Positions 17,505-26,823 are shown, numbered from the stretch's first letter. The stretch: 64,000 nt of DNA from an uncultured Pelagimonas sp. (GCF_947498515.1 NZ_CANMKO010000001.1:496001-560000); one strand, 5' to 3'. Translations and numbers: made by a program. The notes: generated by a model not told the origin, from the letters alone.

Positions 17505-18473
17505 ATGAAACATGCCGAAGAGGTCACATTTGGTGGCTCGGGGTTGGACCGGGCGGCGGAAGTGCGGGGCGATATTCCGGCCTTGGCCGGGTTGATGCAG
17601 GACGCGCGGGCGCGCTGTATTTTGATCTGGCGCGGCAAGCCTTTGGTGTCGGGTACCGGGGCGCTTGATCTGGTGCGGGTGCCGATGGACCATCCCATTT
17701 TGGCCGAGGCCCAAGATGCGCCGATCTTTATGGGGCGCGAAGACGGGGCGGCCGTGTTTGCCCACGACATTTCCGGATGGGAGCCACCCGAATTGGACGC
17801 CGAAGCGATGGCGCAGTTTTTGGACCCATCGGAACAACAACATCCCGCTTTTGGTGGGGACGAACGTTTTGCCGAGTTGCGCGCGATCATGGTGCGGCTG
17901 TCTGCGCGTGACGCCGAATTGGCGGCGACCATGCGGTCAATTTTCGCTTGGCATGCAAGCCATGGATTTTGCAGCAAATGCGGTACGAAATCCGAGCTGT
18001 TTCAGGCCGGGTGGCAACGGATTTGCCCCGATTGCGGCACGCCGCATTTCCCACGCACCGATCCGGTGGTGATCATGTTGATCACGCGCGGAAACAAAAC
18101 GCTTTTGGGGCGATCGCCGGGGTGGCCCGAGGGGATGTATTCCTGTCTCGCGGGGTTTCTGGAGCCGGGCGAAACCATCGAAGCGGCGGTGCGCCGTGAG
18201 GTATTCGAGGAGGCCGGGATCACCGTTGGCCCGGTGCGCTACCTCGCCAGTCAACCTTGGGCCTTTCCATCATCTTTGATGATCGGGTGCCATGGCGAAG
18301 CGACAAATGATGAGATCACGTTGGATCCAAATGAGCTTGAAGATGCCCGCTGGGTGACCCGCGAAGACATGATCGAGGCTTATGCCGGCTTGCGCAGTGA
18401 TATCTTGCCGGGCCGAAAAGGCGCAATTGCGCATTTTCTGATGCGAAATTGGCTGGCTGACCGATTGGATTAA
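17505..18473 (+). CDS. nudC: NADH pyrophosphatase / decapping Nudix enzyme
   Basis: About 322 residues. It contains the NudC zinc ribbon (CSKCG and CPDCG, near residues 160-185), the PHFPRTDPVVIMLI segment, the Nudix box GFLEPGETIEAAVRREVFEE followed by AGI, and the NADH-specific SQPWAFPSSLM motif. It hydrolyses NAD(H) and can remove NAD caps from RNA in studied relatives. The ATG at 17505 has AGGAAGGG 6 nt upstream; the frame is open from 17322 with no sign of use. It is divergent from cpdB. Confidence 0.95.
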   Translation: MKHAEEVTFGGSGLDRAAEVRGDIPALAGLMQDARARCILIWRGKPLVSGTGALDLVRVPMDHPILAEAQDAPIFMGREDGAAVFAHDISGWEPPELDAEAMAQFLDPSEQQHPAFGGDERFAELRAIMVRLSARDAELAATMRSIFAWHASHGFCSKCGTKSELFQAGWQRICPDCGTPHFPRTDPVVIMLITRGNKTLLGRSPGWPEGMYSCLAGFLEPGETIEAAVRREVFEEAGITVGPVRYLASQPWAFPSSLMIGCHGEATNDEITLDPNELEDARWVTREDMIEAYAGLRSDILPGRKGAIAHFLMRNWLADRLD

Positions 18474-18539
18474 CCATTTTTTTGCGCTATGCAGTGGTCA
18501 ATAAGCTGGACAAGCAATCGATAAGGGCAGGTGGGACTG

Positions 18540-19001
18540 ATGGAACTGACAGCACGCGAAGATATCGAAGCACCCCTTGACCGGGTTTTTGCGGAAATCA
18601 CCGATTTCGAAGGGATCGAACGGCAAGTTCTGCGCCGTGGGATTGACGTGCAGCGCACCAATGATCCGGGCGAAGTGGCCGAAGGGCTCAGCTGGGAAGC
18701 CGGTTTCAAGTTCCGCGGCAAGACCCGTACCGCCGCGATTGAACTGGCGCAATATAGCGCGCCGGAACAGATGGTTTTTGACAGCGTATCGGGCGGGCTT
18801 GAGGCGCGCACAACTGTTGATCTGGTAGCGCTGTCGAGGTCGCGTACGCGGATCGGTGTGACAACTGAATTTGTCCCTAAAACTTTGTCGGCGCGTTTGT
18901 TGGTTCAATCGCTGAAACTGGCCAAAGGTGGGCTGGACAAGCGCTTCAAAACCCGGATGGCGCATTTGGCCAAAGATTTGGAAAACCGTCTCAAAGGGTA
19001 A
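18540..19001 (+). CDS. SRPBCC-family protein
   Basis: About 153 residues with the layout of START/SRPBCC lipid- or cofactor-binding folds: an opening AREDIEAPLDRVFAEITDFEG, beta strands such as VVALSRSRTRIGVTTEF, and a long C-terminal helix ending LAKDLENRLKG. The start is uncertain: a GTG at 18531 and an ATG at 18540 both have purine-rich sequence upstream. No catalytic motif is evident, so no reaction can be named. It stands 66 nt after nudC and may be co-transcribed. A double palindrome follows its stop. Confidence 0.75.
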   Translation: MELTAREDIEAPLDRVFAEITDFEGIERQVLRRGIDVQRTNDPGEVAEGLSWEAGFKFRGKTRTAAIELAQYSAPEQMVFDSVSGGLEARTTVDLVALSRSRTRIGVTTEFVPKTLSARLLVQSLKLAKGGLDKRFKTRMAHLAKDLENRLKG

Positions 19002-19006
19002 CGCCA

Positions 19007-19049
19007 AAAAGTTTTGCAAAACTTTTGCAAATTCCATGCATGGAATTTG
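19007..19049. repeat. Double palindrome between convergent genes
   Basis: First a perfect 20-bp palindrome AAAAGTTTTGCAAAACTTTT (19007-19026), then a perfect 22-bp palindrome at 19028-19049 that begins CAAATTCCATG. The second unit is the same as at 6444-6465 except for paired changes in the centre. It sits 6 nt after the SRPBCC stop and 39 nt before the OmpA-like stop, as a bidirectional terminator would. Confidence 0.78.
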
Positions 19050-19087
19050 GGTGTGGGGCCCGCGATGTCATGGGCCCCAAGGCCGTT

Positions 19088-19897
19088 TTAATAGTGGCAC
19101 ACGGCGTTTGCGGTTTGCAACACCACACCGGGGTGATCGGGCAGGCGCAAAAACGTCACCCGCCGGTTTTCAGCCGCTTTGGGGTTGTACTCGTCCTTAA
19201 GCACATGCTCTCCAAACCCCACCGGGTATAGCGGCAATTGCACATAGCTTAGTTCGAGCGCTTCGGTCACGGAGGCGGCGCGGCGCAGGGACAAATCACA
19301 GTTATAGCCCGCCGATCCCACCGCATCCGTATGACCAATCACAGCATAGGGCGTGCCCGCTAGGGCCGGGTCCTGCAACGCCTGAACCAGTTGCGTCAGC
19401 TTGCCAAGTTGGTCGGCGCGGATGTGGTCGCTGTTATAATCAAACTCAATCGAAATCGCGACCGAAGGCAGCGCCACTTTGCCATCCGGATAGGCCGGAT
19501 CGGGGCTATGGGTTTTTGGCGCGGTATGGTCCGCCGCTTTGTACGGGTCTTTCACCGGTGGCGCATCATAGACCGGTGGTTTGGCCGGCGGCTCGGTACT
19601 AATCGCAACCTTGTGATCGTTCAAATCCAGAACCAACGTTTCATATTGCGGGGCAACGGCGCTTTCGAATTGAACACCGTCTTCGCTCCGCCCGACGTTC
19701 GAACAATTGGCGGCCGAGGCATCAAACATACAGCGCGCCAAGGGGTTGGTTGGTTTGGGTTTCATCATCGGAACGGCGTTATCCGCACCGGGTATGAAAA
19801 TCTCTCCGCTTTGGGCCTGTGCCGGTGTTGGGGCCACCAAAGGCAGCCCCACACCAAAACCAAGACACAGGGCGGAGGTTGTGAGGAACTTCAACAT
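19088..19897 (-). CDS. OmpA-family peptidoglycan-associated protein
   Basis: 269 residues with a signal peptide (LTTSALCLGFGVGLPLVAPT, cut near AQAQS). A proline-, histidine- and lysine-rich linker (about residues 104-135) precedes a C-terminal OmpA-like domain (about 147-251): IEFDYNSDHIRADQL, a VIGHTDAVGSAGYNCDLSL stretch and ENRRVTF. That domain normally grips peptidoglycan diaminopimelate. There is no N-terminal beta-barrel and no lipobox. It is the last of three secreted proteins in one operon, 14 nt after the cytochrome-like gene, whose linker has similar low-complexity words (APP, AADH). Confidence 0.88.
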   Translation of the reverse strand: MLKFLTTSALCLGFGVGLPLVAPTPAQAQSGEIFIPGADNAVPMMKPKPTNPLARCMFDASAANCSNVGRSEDGVQFESAVAPQYETLVLDLNDHKVAISTEPPAKPPVYDAPPVKDPYKAADHTAPKTHSPDPAYPDGKVALPSVAISIEFDYNSDHIRADQLGKLTQLVQALQDPALAGTPYAVIGHTDAVGSAGYNCDLSLRRAASVTEALELSYVQLPLYPVGFGEHVLKDEYNPKAAENRRVTFLRLPDHPGVVLQTANAVCHY

Positions 19898-19911
19898 CTC
19901 CGAACTCCTTG

Positions 19912-22335
19912 TTAATGGGCGGTCACAACAACCGAGATCTGTGATTTCACGATCTTGGGGTTGTGGTCGCTAACGCCGCGGTAATCGACACCGGCAACAT
20001 TGTGTTTGTCCTCGCTACCATCGTCACCAAGATCAAGCGCCAGAACTTCGTTCACCACGGTCGCGTATTGATCTTTGCTCAGCGGCTTGTGATCGGCGGC
20101 ACAGGACACTTTCGACGTGTCGCGGGTGTGCAGGTCAATCGCGTCATGCCCGCCGTTACAGATCGCGAGAATGGTTTCCAGCCCCTGATGCGTGGTTTTC
20201 AACGTGCCACGTGGTGGGAAGACATATTGCGAGCCACCCTTGATCACGATGTCATCCAATCCGGGGAAGGGGTACAAGACACAGCTCTGGTGACGATCAT
20301 CAATCGAGATGAGGGTCAGGCGGCAATCGTGACGCGGTTCGATAAAGACTTTCAAACCCTCACCCACGGTATATGTCGGCTTGTCGGTATAAACCGTCAG
20401 ATGTGACTGGCTTGGCACCGAATGGGCCACCGGATCATGCGGTTTGTGATCGGGCTTGGCCACATCTGCATAGGTGGTGATCGGCGTGTCTTTCTTGGCC
20501 GGAGGGGCCGCATAGACCGAGCCATGATCCGCCGCAGGTGGCGCGTATGGTGTGTCTTTGACCACGGCGGCAACCGAGGCGGTTAGGTTGGCCGGGGCCT
20601 TGTGATCGTTGATGATCGGGCGGTAATCCGTCAACTTCTCCATCAAGGCCGGATAGGCGGCGGTCCATTCGTCCCGCGCAATCGGTGATTGCTCAAGCCG
20701 GGTCATTAGACTGGCGAATTGATGTCCGACAAAGGGCATCCGCTTGCGCAACGCGTCTTCGGTCATGCCAAGTTCGTTGGCAGCCTGTTGGAGATCAACG
20801 AAATGATCAACGTGATAGACAAACAACCCGCGGATCGGCTCTAGCCCACCAGCAGTGGTTTCAGGGTCAATCCCGGCCGAGCGCAATGTCTCAAAAAACG
20901 CCTGCTCGTCCTTTTTGAACCACTCCTGAACAACGTCATTGCCCGGATAGATCGCGTCGATGGTTTGACGTGAACTAGGGGACAGGGACAAGTTGTTGAT
21001 CGCCACATCGCGAACCGAGTCATCGTTGTAGCGAATACCCTTGGAGTGGCAGGAAATGCAGCTGATGCCATTCACAACTTCGCCGGTGCCGTCGGAATAA
21101 TCATCATCGCGCACGATGCTGGTTGGGCCAACATCCAAGCGGACGCCTTTTTCGGTATTGAGATAATAGGCATGGAACCCATTGGGCAGGGTAAAGATCG
21201 ACTCGCCGCCATCATGGGTAAAGGCAAGCTCTTCGCCATAGACTTCCTTGGGACCAAGCGGGTATTCAAAGAAGCTTTGCCGCCCCTTTGAACCAGCAAA
21301 GTCATAGGACGTCCAAAAGAACCCGGTGCCAAGGGCATGGCGTTCGATCAGACGGTTGTTGGTGCTGACACCTGAATTCTGGAACCCGGCACGCACCACC
21401 TGTTCGTTGGCGATGTTCTTGACCATGCTGAGGCCCAATAGGCTTTCCAATCCCTGAACCGTGTCCGGCAGGCCAAGCAGGTCGTAGTAAAGCGGCGACA
21501 CTGAGGCGGTTGAGGCAAACCAATCGGCGCGAATGATCGGCACCTCGGTTTTGGCCATGTGCTTAAGCGGGTTGAGATAGGGGTCTGTTTCGCTTGTGTA
21601 CCCATAGGGATAGATGGTTTCGAGCCGGTGCCATTTGGCATGATCCCAATCGATCTCCGGCAGGTATATCCGCATCAACACGCCGTGCTCGTCCACCTTT
21701 TCCCAATTATAGGGTTCGGGGTTCCAGCTCAGTGCATTGATCAATTTGATCGTCGCCTGACGGTAGGCTTCGTAGTTCTCTGGGCTGACATCCTTGTCGT
21801 TATACAAGGGGCGGAGCGAGATATAGCGGATGCGGTCACGGCGATTTGTTGGCTGCTTTTGCAAATCATCATGGGCCAAGCGGTGCAGATCTTCGAGCGA
21901 CACAAACGCCTTTTCGGCAATATTGTCATCAAGCTCGTCGATCCAGAGTTTCAACACCTCAAGCTCTTCTTCCTTGGGGGTGCAATCGGGGGACCAACAA
22001 TTGTCGGGCATCGGAGGCGAGCCACCGGCAATCACCTGATAGAGCTTGGATTTTGTATGATCGCCAAGCGACACAAATTTCGGATCTTGGGCCAAACGGC
22101 GCATGTCCAAGACATGCCCAAACCCGGATTTTGACTTGGCTAAACCGTCGTTCAAAGCGCCATCCTGATGGCACCCGGCACAGTATTTATCCAACACCTG
22201 ATAGGCGGCTTCTTCGGCCGGGGTGGCATCCATAGGTAGGGCAGGAGCCCCGGTTTCATCTTGGGCCCAGGCGGGGGCGGCCAATAATGCCGCCGTTGCC
22301 AAGTAACTGGCCGTCAACAGAACATTGCGTTTCAT
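19912..22335 (-). CDS. Exported diheme-type (CXXCH) protein with DUF4384-like domain
   Basis: 807 residues. A signal peptide ends near AWAQ (residue 25). A first CAGCH heme motif lies at 52-56 in a cytochrome-c-like N-terminal domain, and a second, CISCH, at 426-430 (in a GISCISCHSKGI context) in the centre of a large unrecognised region. A proline/lysine/histidine-rich linker follows (about 580-640), then a DUF4384-like beta-rich domain starting near LTVYTDKPTYTVGEGLKVF (about 645-735), known from surface and signalling proteins. It lies 46 nt after the protease gene and 14 nt before the OmpA-like gene. An oxidoreductase role is inferred only from the heme motifs. Confidence 0.72.
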   Translation of the reverse strand: MKRNVLLTASYLATAALLAAPAWAQDETGAPALPMDATPAEEAAYQVLDKYCAGCHQDGALNDGLAKSKSGFGHVLDMRRLAQDPKFVSLGDHTKSKLYQVIAGGSPPMPDNCWSPDCTPKEEELEVLKLWIDELDDNIAEKAFVSLEDLHRLAHDDLQKQPTNRRDRIRYISLRPLYNDKDVSPENYEAYRQATIKLINALSWNPEPYNWEKVDEHGVLMRIYLPEIDWDHAKWHRLETIYPYGYTSETDPYLNPLKHMAKTEVPIIRADWFASTASVSPLYYDLLGLPDTVQGLESLLGLSMVKNIANEQVVRAGFQNSGVSTNNRLIERHALGTGFFWTSYDFAGSKGRQSFFEYPLGPKEVYGEELAFTHDGGESIFTLPNGFHAYYLNTEKGVRLDVGPTSIVRDDDYSDGTGEVVNGISCISCHSKGIRYNDDSVRDVAINNLSLSPSSRQTIDAIYPGNDVVQEWFKKDEQAFFETLRSAGIDPETTAGGLEPIRGLFVYHVDHFVDLQQAANELGMTEDALRKRMPFVGHQFASLMTRLEQSPIARDEWTAAYPALMEKLTDYRPIINDHKAPANLTASVAAVVKDTPYAPPAADHGSVYAAPPAKKDTPITTYADVAKPDHKPHDPVAHSVPSQSHLTVYTDKPTYTVGEGLKVFIEPRHDCRLTLISIDDRHQSCVLYPFPGLDDIVIKGGSQYVFPPRGTLKTTHQGLETILAICNGGHDAIDLHTRDTSKVSCAADHKPLSKDQYATVVNEVLALDLGDDGSEDKHNVAGVDYRGVSDHNPKIVKSQISVVVTAH

Positions 22336-22381
22336 ATCATTTCTCCTGCTACCGAAGCTGGTGGCTGATTAATGGGTCGAG

Positions 22382-24610
22382 TTAATTACAACTGATGGAA
22401 AGGTACTTTTTCGAGGACCAACCGCGCACACCGGCACGTCCGGCATAGGGAGAGCGGCATTGCCCCGAGATACATTGGATGCGGGCCCAATTGCCGCTTT
22501 GGGCAACCACGCGCACATTGTCCCCCAGATAGACCTCAGAGACTTTGCGCCCCTTGGTCGAGGGTTTGGAGCGCACGGCAAGAAAGCCCGCGCCGGTAGA
22601 GGCGTTATAGTTCGAGACCGGGCGCAAACCACGCACTGTGGCCCGACATTGACGCACATAGGGTTGGGTGGCCGTCAAAAGCGGGGTGTAAACCCAACCC
22701 TTTTGGCCACTCGGCAAAATCACGTTTGACCATTTGCCCGAGCTGCCAACAACCTGAAGGCGGGTGCCGGGATCAATCTCGGTGAAATAGGCATATTGCG
22801 TACCGGGACCGGGGCGCACATTTAGGCCGCCATCCTTGTTGTTGGCCACATACATGATGCGGTTGCTGGGTTTGGGCGTCTGGATCGGCGCTTGGGCACC
22901 GCCACCTTGCCAAAGAACTTCGGCGACATAGCGACGGCCCGAGGAACAATAGCTATCCCCGGGGATGGCCCCTTGGGATTTCAACTGATTGATTTCCCAG
23001 TCAGAACTGGATTTGGAGACCGTTTTGACGGTGATCCCGTAATAGCCGTTGGTGGATTGGAAAATCCGCACACCCGAGCGACCGGGGAACCATTGTTTGG
23101 CAAAGCTGACGGCTTCGGAGATCGAACTGCGCGACGCGGTGACGATGTAGCATTTGCTTGACGATAGGCGGTAGTTGCCGCGCACGGTGTTATAGCTGCC
23201 ACCCCCATTGGCGGGCGGTGGCGTAACAACCGGGGTTTCCAGATAGGTGATCCGGTCAAGCACCACTTGGCCAATACAGGATGTGTTGCTGCCACAGGCA
23301 TCGCGGGTCGAGGTGCGCCATGTCGCCTGCTGACGCGCAGTGCTGCGGCCCGATTGGGTGTTATAGGCGCGCGACAGGCGCTCATCCAAACCGGCCAGAT
23401 AAGCATCGCCACAAATGGCGGCTTCGGTCGGGGTTAGATGCGAGGCGCTGCACCATGGGCGCAAATAAGTGACGGGCACCGGATCAACCGGTTTGGGCTC
23501 AATCGGCGCTGGCGTGATGGGCGGTGTGACCTCGGCGCTTTTGCATTGGTGATTGATAAAGCTTTGGGCAAACGGCGCGAATTTATGCCCCTGACATTGT
23601 TCGACATAGGCGCGATAGGCAAAGCATTCGCCGTATCCCTTGGCCTCGGTATAAAGCGCATCACATAGCGCCCCGGCCTCATCCTGATCTGGGGTTGGCG
23701 GTGTCTCGTCTTTGGGCGGCGTGCCCGTTGGCGGCGTCACCTCAGGCGGGGTTGGATCAACCGGCGTGGCATCGTCTTGCGTGGTCAAAGCCGCCTCAAG
23801 TATTTGAGAGCGTTCAATGATCTCAGACATCGGAATGGCAAAGTTAACACTGTCGCGTTTTGATCCCGCATGATGAAGCCCGACAACCATCTGCAACGAC
23901 GCATCAATCACCGGTGAGCCGGAGTTGCCCGGCAGGGTATCGCAGGTATGCAGCAAGCGGTTGTTAGACAGGGCGGGGTTGTTGGCCTTGCATTTTTCAC
24001 GGCTGATGCGCTGGGCCTCACCCATCGGGTGGCCAATCACCCAATAAGGATCGCCATCATGGGGCGTGGCCGCGGCGAGTTTGAGCATGCCATACTCGGC
24101 GCTCGGGTCACCAAGAACCTCAAGTAACGCATAATCAAGGTCTTCATGCGCCTCAACTGGTGTTGGGCTGACGGTGAATTTCCGGGTGCCTTCTTCGACG
24201 CCTTGTTGGGTGTAGCCGGCCACAAATTGTACCGCGTCAATCCGGGTCGCCCCGGCGCGTTCATTGTCCAAAATACCGGGCACACAGTGGTAATTGGTGA
24301 GAATGTGTTTTTTGTCGACGATAAAGGCGGTGCAGGGAAAAATGCCCTTGTCGGTCAGAATATCCAACCGCCCCACCGAATGGCCGATCTTGGCAAAAAT
24401 ACTTGCCGGGGAATAGTTGCGGATGCTCTCGTTGTTGTAATCGCCAACCGACAATTCAAATTCGATGTCACCGGCGCTGGCGGATTGCTTGCGGTTCAGG
24501 ACGATATTGCCGAAATCGCCACGATCAAACCCAACGATGTCTTGCGCAAGGGCCGGGGCCTGTGGGCTAAGCCCAGCGATCAATGCAATGGCAGCGACAA
24601 AATTGCGCAC
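22382..24610 (-). CDS. Exported trypsin-like serine protease with LprI-like and SH3 domains
   Basis: 742 residues with a signal peptide ending near PALAQ. The trypsin-fold domain has the triad His108 (LTNYHCV), Asp159 (LDYALLE) and Ser230 (GNSGSPV). Then come a proline-threonine-rich linker (281-308), a short Cys-rich part, an LprI-like segment (about 387-457, LTPTEAAICGDAYLAGLDE with WRTSTRDAC), an unassigned domain (475-565, possibly SPOR-like) and two bacterial SH3 units (about 587-645 and 655-742, the first with GLNVRPGPGTQY). The triad is intact. First gene of the envelope operon; SH3 units suggest binding to cell-wall peptides. Confidence 0.8.
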   Translation of the reverse strand: MRNFVAAIALIAGLSPQAPALAQDIVGFDRGDFGNIVLNRKQSASAGDIEFELSVGDYNNESIRNYSPASIFAKIGHSVGRLDILTDKGIFPCTAFIVDKKHILTNYHCVPGILDNERAGATRIDAVQFVAGYTQQGVEEGTRKFTVSPTPVEAHEDLDYALLEVLGDPSAEYGMLKLAAATPHDGDPYWVIGHPMGEAQRISREKCKANNPALSNNRLLHTCDTLPGNSGSPVIDASLQMVVGLHHAGSKRDSVNFAIPMSEIIERSQILEAALTTQDDATPVDPTPPEVTPPTGTPPKDETPPTPDQDEAGALCDALYTEAKGYGECFAYRAYVEQCQGHKFAPFAQSFINHQCKSAEVTPPITPAPIEPKPVDPVPVTYLRPWCSASHLTPTEAAICGDAYLAGLDERLSRAYNTQSGRSTARQQATWRTSTRDACGSNTSCIGQVVLDRITYLETPVVTPPPANGGGSYNTVRGNYRLSSSKCYIVTASRSSISEAVSFAKQWFPGRSGVRIFQSTNGYYGITVKTVSKSSSDWEINQLKSQGAIPGDSYCSSGRRYVAEVLWQGGGAQAPIQTPKPSNRIMYVANNKDGGLNVRPGPGTQYAYFTEIDPGTRLQVVGSSGKWSNVILPSGQKGWVYTPLLTATQPYVRQCRATVRGLRPVSNYNASTGAGFLAVRSKPSTKGRKVSEVYLGDNVRVVAQSGNWARIQCISGQCRSPYAGRAGVRGWSSKKYLSISCN

Positions 24611-24780
24611 GGGAACATCCTCTCAAAAAAGCCTTTTCGGGCAAGTGCTTTGATGATTGGTCAGACGGGGCAAATGAGTCAACGAAGGAAAACCTGACCC
24701 TAGGGTACCTGTTTGTGACAAGACGCCGTTTTGAGGGTCAGGAATTCATGGCTTGGGCGCGGCTTGGGCGTGGTTTGGGT

Positions 24781-25179
24781 TTAGCTGGCTTGGTCTTTTT
24801 CAACCGGGCCACCCTGTGCTTCCCACGTGGAAAAACCCTCGCGTAGATGGGCAACCTCAAAGCCCATATCGTTCAAAGTCGCCGCGCTTAGCGCCGAGCG
24901 CCAACCAGAGGCACAATGCAAGACATAGGTTTTGTCCTGTCCAAAAACCTCTTTAAAATAGGGGCTATCCGGATCGACCCAGAATTCCAACATCCCGCGC
25001 GGCGCATGAAACGCACCGGGGATATAGCCGCTGCGCTGACGTTCACGCACATCACGAATATCAACAATGACGACGTTAGGATCATCGACCAACGCGATCA
25101 GATCGGGCGTTTCATATTCGGTGATCCGCGCCCGCGCGGCGGCAACCATATTGGCGGCGGTGGTTTTAAGTTTGCGCAT
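24781..25179 (-). CDS. Rhodanese-like sulfurtransferase domain protein
   Basis: 132-residue single rhodanese domain. The segment NVVIVDIRDVRERQRSGYIPGAFHAPRG is the characteristic entry to the fold, and the active-site cysteine lies in VLHCASGWRSA (near residue 97). It may move sulfane sulfur or act as a persulfide carrier. No signal peptide. It starts 29 nt after the ABC ATPase stop, on the same strand, so it may share that transcript, though no link to amino acid uptake is known. Confidence 0.9.
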   Translation of the reverse strand: MRKLKTTAANMVAAARARITEYETPDLIALVDDPNVVIVDIRDVRERQRSGYIPGAFHAPRGMLEFWVDPDSPYFKEVFGQDKTYVLHCASGWRSALSAATLNDMGFEVAHLREGFSTWEAQGGPVEKDQAS

Positions 25180-25208
25180 GGAATATTCCTTGTTTTTGGC
25201 CGCTTGGG

Positions 25209-25937
25209 CTATAGGACACGAGACAAAAACGCCTTGGTTCGTTCTTCTTGTGGGGATTCAAAGATCTGTTCCGGCGTCCCGTCTTCGAGAATGCGCCCCT
25301 GATCAAGAAAGCACACTTTGTCGGCCAACTCTCGGGCAAAGCCCATTTCATGGGTGGCCAAAACCATGGTCATGCCTTGGGCGCGCAGGTCGCGCAAAAC
25401 ATCGAGCACCTCGCCAACCAACTCCGGATCAAGCGCGGAGGTGATTTCGTCAAACAGCATGATTTCAGGCCGCATCGCTAAGGCTCGTATGATCGCGACA
25501 CGTTGCTGTTGACCGCCCGAGAGCTGATCAGGGTAGTGCAACATCCGATCGGCAAGGCCAAAGCGCGCGAACATCTCTTCGATTTCGGGGCGCAGTACGG
25601 ATTTGGATTTTCCGGTGATCCGGCGCGGCGCCAAAATCGCATTATCAAGTGCGGTCATATGCGGAAACAGGTTGTAGCTTTGAAAGACCATACCAATGCG
25701 TTGGCGCACCGGCTGTGGGTCTTTACCCGGTTCTGAAATGTCATCGCCGTCAAGCAAGATGCGCCCATCATCTATCGGTTCCAATAGGTTCATACAGCGC
25801 AGCAAGGTCGATTTTCCAGAACCCGACGCGCCGATCAAACAGACCATATCGCCCTGTGAAATGGTCAAATCAATGCCGCGAATAACCGGGTTGTCGCCAA
25901 AGGCTTTTTGCACGTTTTCAAGGACAAGATCGGCCAT
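25209..25937 (-). CDS. Polar amino acid ABC transporter, ATP-binding protein
   Basis: 242 residues: Walker [12 protein letters not shown] (near 33-43), Q-loop [11 protein letters not shown], signature LSGGQQQRV (near 140), Walker [14 protein letters not shown] and the switch His in ATHEMGFA. The sequence, including the [18 protein letters not shown] stretch, is of the GlnQ/HisP type. It overlaps the permease gene by one base. Substrate not determinable. Confidence 0.95.
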   Translation of the reverse strand: MADLVLENVQKAFGDNPVIRGIDLTISQGDMVCLIGASGSGKSTLLRCMNLLEPIDDGRILLDGDDISEPGKDPQPVRQRIGMVFQSYNLFPHMTALDNAILAPRRITGKSKSVLRPEIEEMFARFGLADRMLHYPDQLSGGQQQRVAIIRALAMRPEIMLFDEITSALDPELVGEVLDVLRDLRAQGMTMVLATHEMGFARELADKVCFLDQGRILEDGTPEQIFESPQEERTKAFLSRVL

Positions 25938-26755
25938 TAGCTACGCGCCTTGGATTGTTTGTTCATCAGGTAATCCGCATAGCGAGTAGCGGGGATGGTC
26001 AGCGCCAAAAAGATCAGCGCCGCCCCGACATAGGGGGTAAAATTAGCCATCAGGGATTTGTAGACCCCGGCTTGGCGGAAAATCTCAACCGGGCCGATAA
26101 AGCTAAGCAGTGCCACGTCTTTTTGCAGGGCGATGAATAGGTTCATATTGGCCGGAACCACTCGGCGCACGGCCTGGGGCAGGATGACAAAGCGCATCGC
26201 GTCGCCCCCCGATAGGCCAAGGGATAGGGCGGCGTTACGCTGGCTGTCGTGGATGGACTCAATGCCCGAGCGGATCACCTCGGCCACATAGGCGGAATAG
26301 ACGAGGACCAGCGCCAAAGACCCCCAGATATAAGGGGAATTCCAAGGGCGCGGCAGGCCGAGACCGGGAATACCAAAGCCAATTAGATAGATTACCAGTA
26401 TGACAGGCAGGCCACGGAAAATATCGGTATAGGCGATGGCGAAAAGCCGGAGCGGATAGAAGGCGGGATTGCGCAGGTCGCGAGCGATGGCCACGGCCAA
26501 GCCAAGCGCGGCAATCAGAGGCGCGCACCAAAGGAAAATTGCCACATCCATGACAAAGGCTTCGAGCAGGCCGGGAAAGGTTTTGGCAAACACCGCGCCG
26601 TTGAAAAAGCTGCGTTTGACGTTTTCCCAACCGGGGGTCAGCGGGATCAAAAGGATGATGGCGGCAAAAACGGCGATAGTCGAAATCGCGGCAATGGTAT
26701 TGGCGCGTTTGCGCTGTCGGGCCTCGAAAATCTGGCGACGGGTTTGTTGGGGCAT
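25937..26755 (-). CDS. Polar amino acid ABC transporter, permease
   Basis: 272 residues with an N-terminal cytoplasmic stretch rich in Arg/Lys, several membrane segments and the HisM/GlnP-type EAA-like loop ([20 protein letters not shown], near 160-180) followed by [12 protein letters not shown]. One permease gene is present, so the transporter would use a homodimer unless a second permease lies elsewhere. Two hairpins stand between this gene and the upstream binding-protein gene. Confidence 0.93.
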   Translation of the reverse strand: MPQQTRRQIFEARQRKRANTIAAISTIAVFAAIILLIPLTPGWENVKRSFFNGAVFAKTFPGLLEAFVMDVAIFLWCAPLIAALGLAVAIARDLRNPAFYPLRLFAIAYTDIFRGLPVILVIYLIGFGIPGLGLPRPWNSPYIWGSLALVLVYSAYVAEVIRSGIESIHDSQRNAALSLGLSGGDAMRFVILPQAVRRVVPANMNLFIALQKDVALLSFIGPVEIFRQAGVYKSLMANFTPYVGAALIFLALTIPATRYADYLMNKQSKARS

Positions 26756-26774
26756 GCAAGTCCGGGAGTTGAGG

Positions 26775-26823
26775 AGCAGCGCCCAAAACGGACGCTGCTG
26801 AAAAAGTTGACAGCTGTCAACTT
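26775..26823 (-). terminator. Tandem hairpins between binding-protein and permease genes
   Basis: A perfect 20-bp palindrome (26804-26823, AAGTTGACAG and its complement), read on the minus strand, is followed by a run of T. It lies 33 nt after the binding-protein stop. A second inverted repeat, AGCAGCG (26775-26781) with its complement at 26793-26799, lies just before the permease start. This fits partial termination that makes the binding protein more abundant than the membrane parts. Confidence 0.65.
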
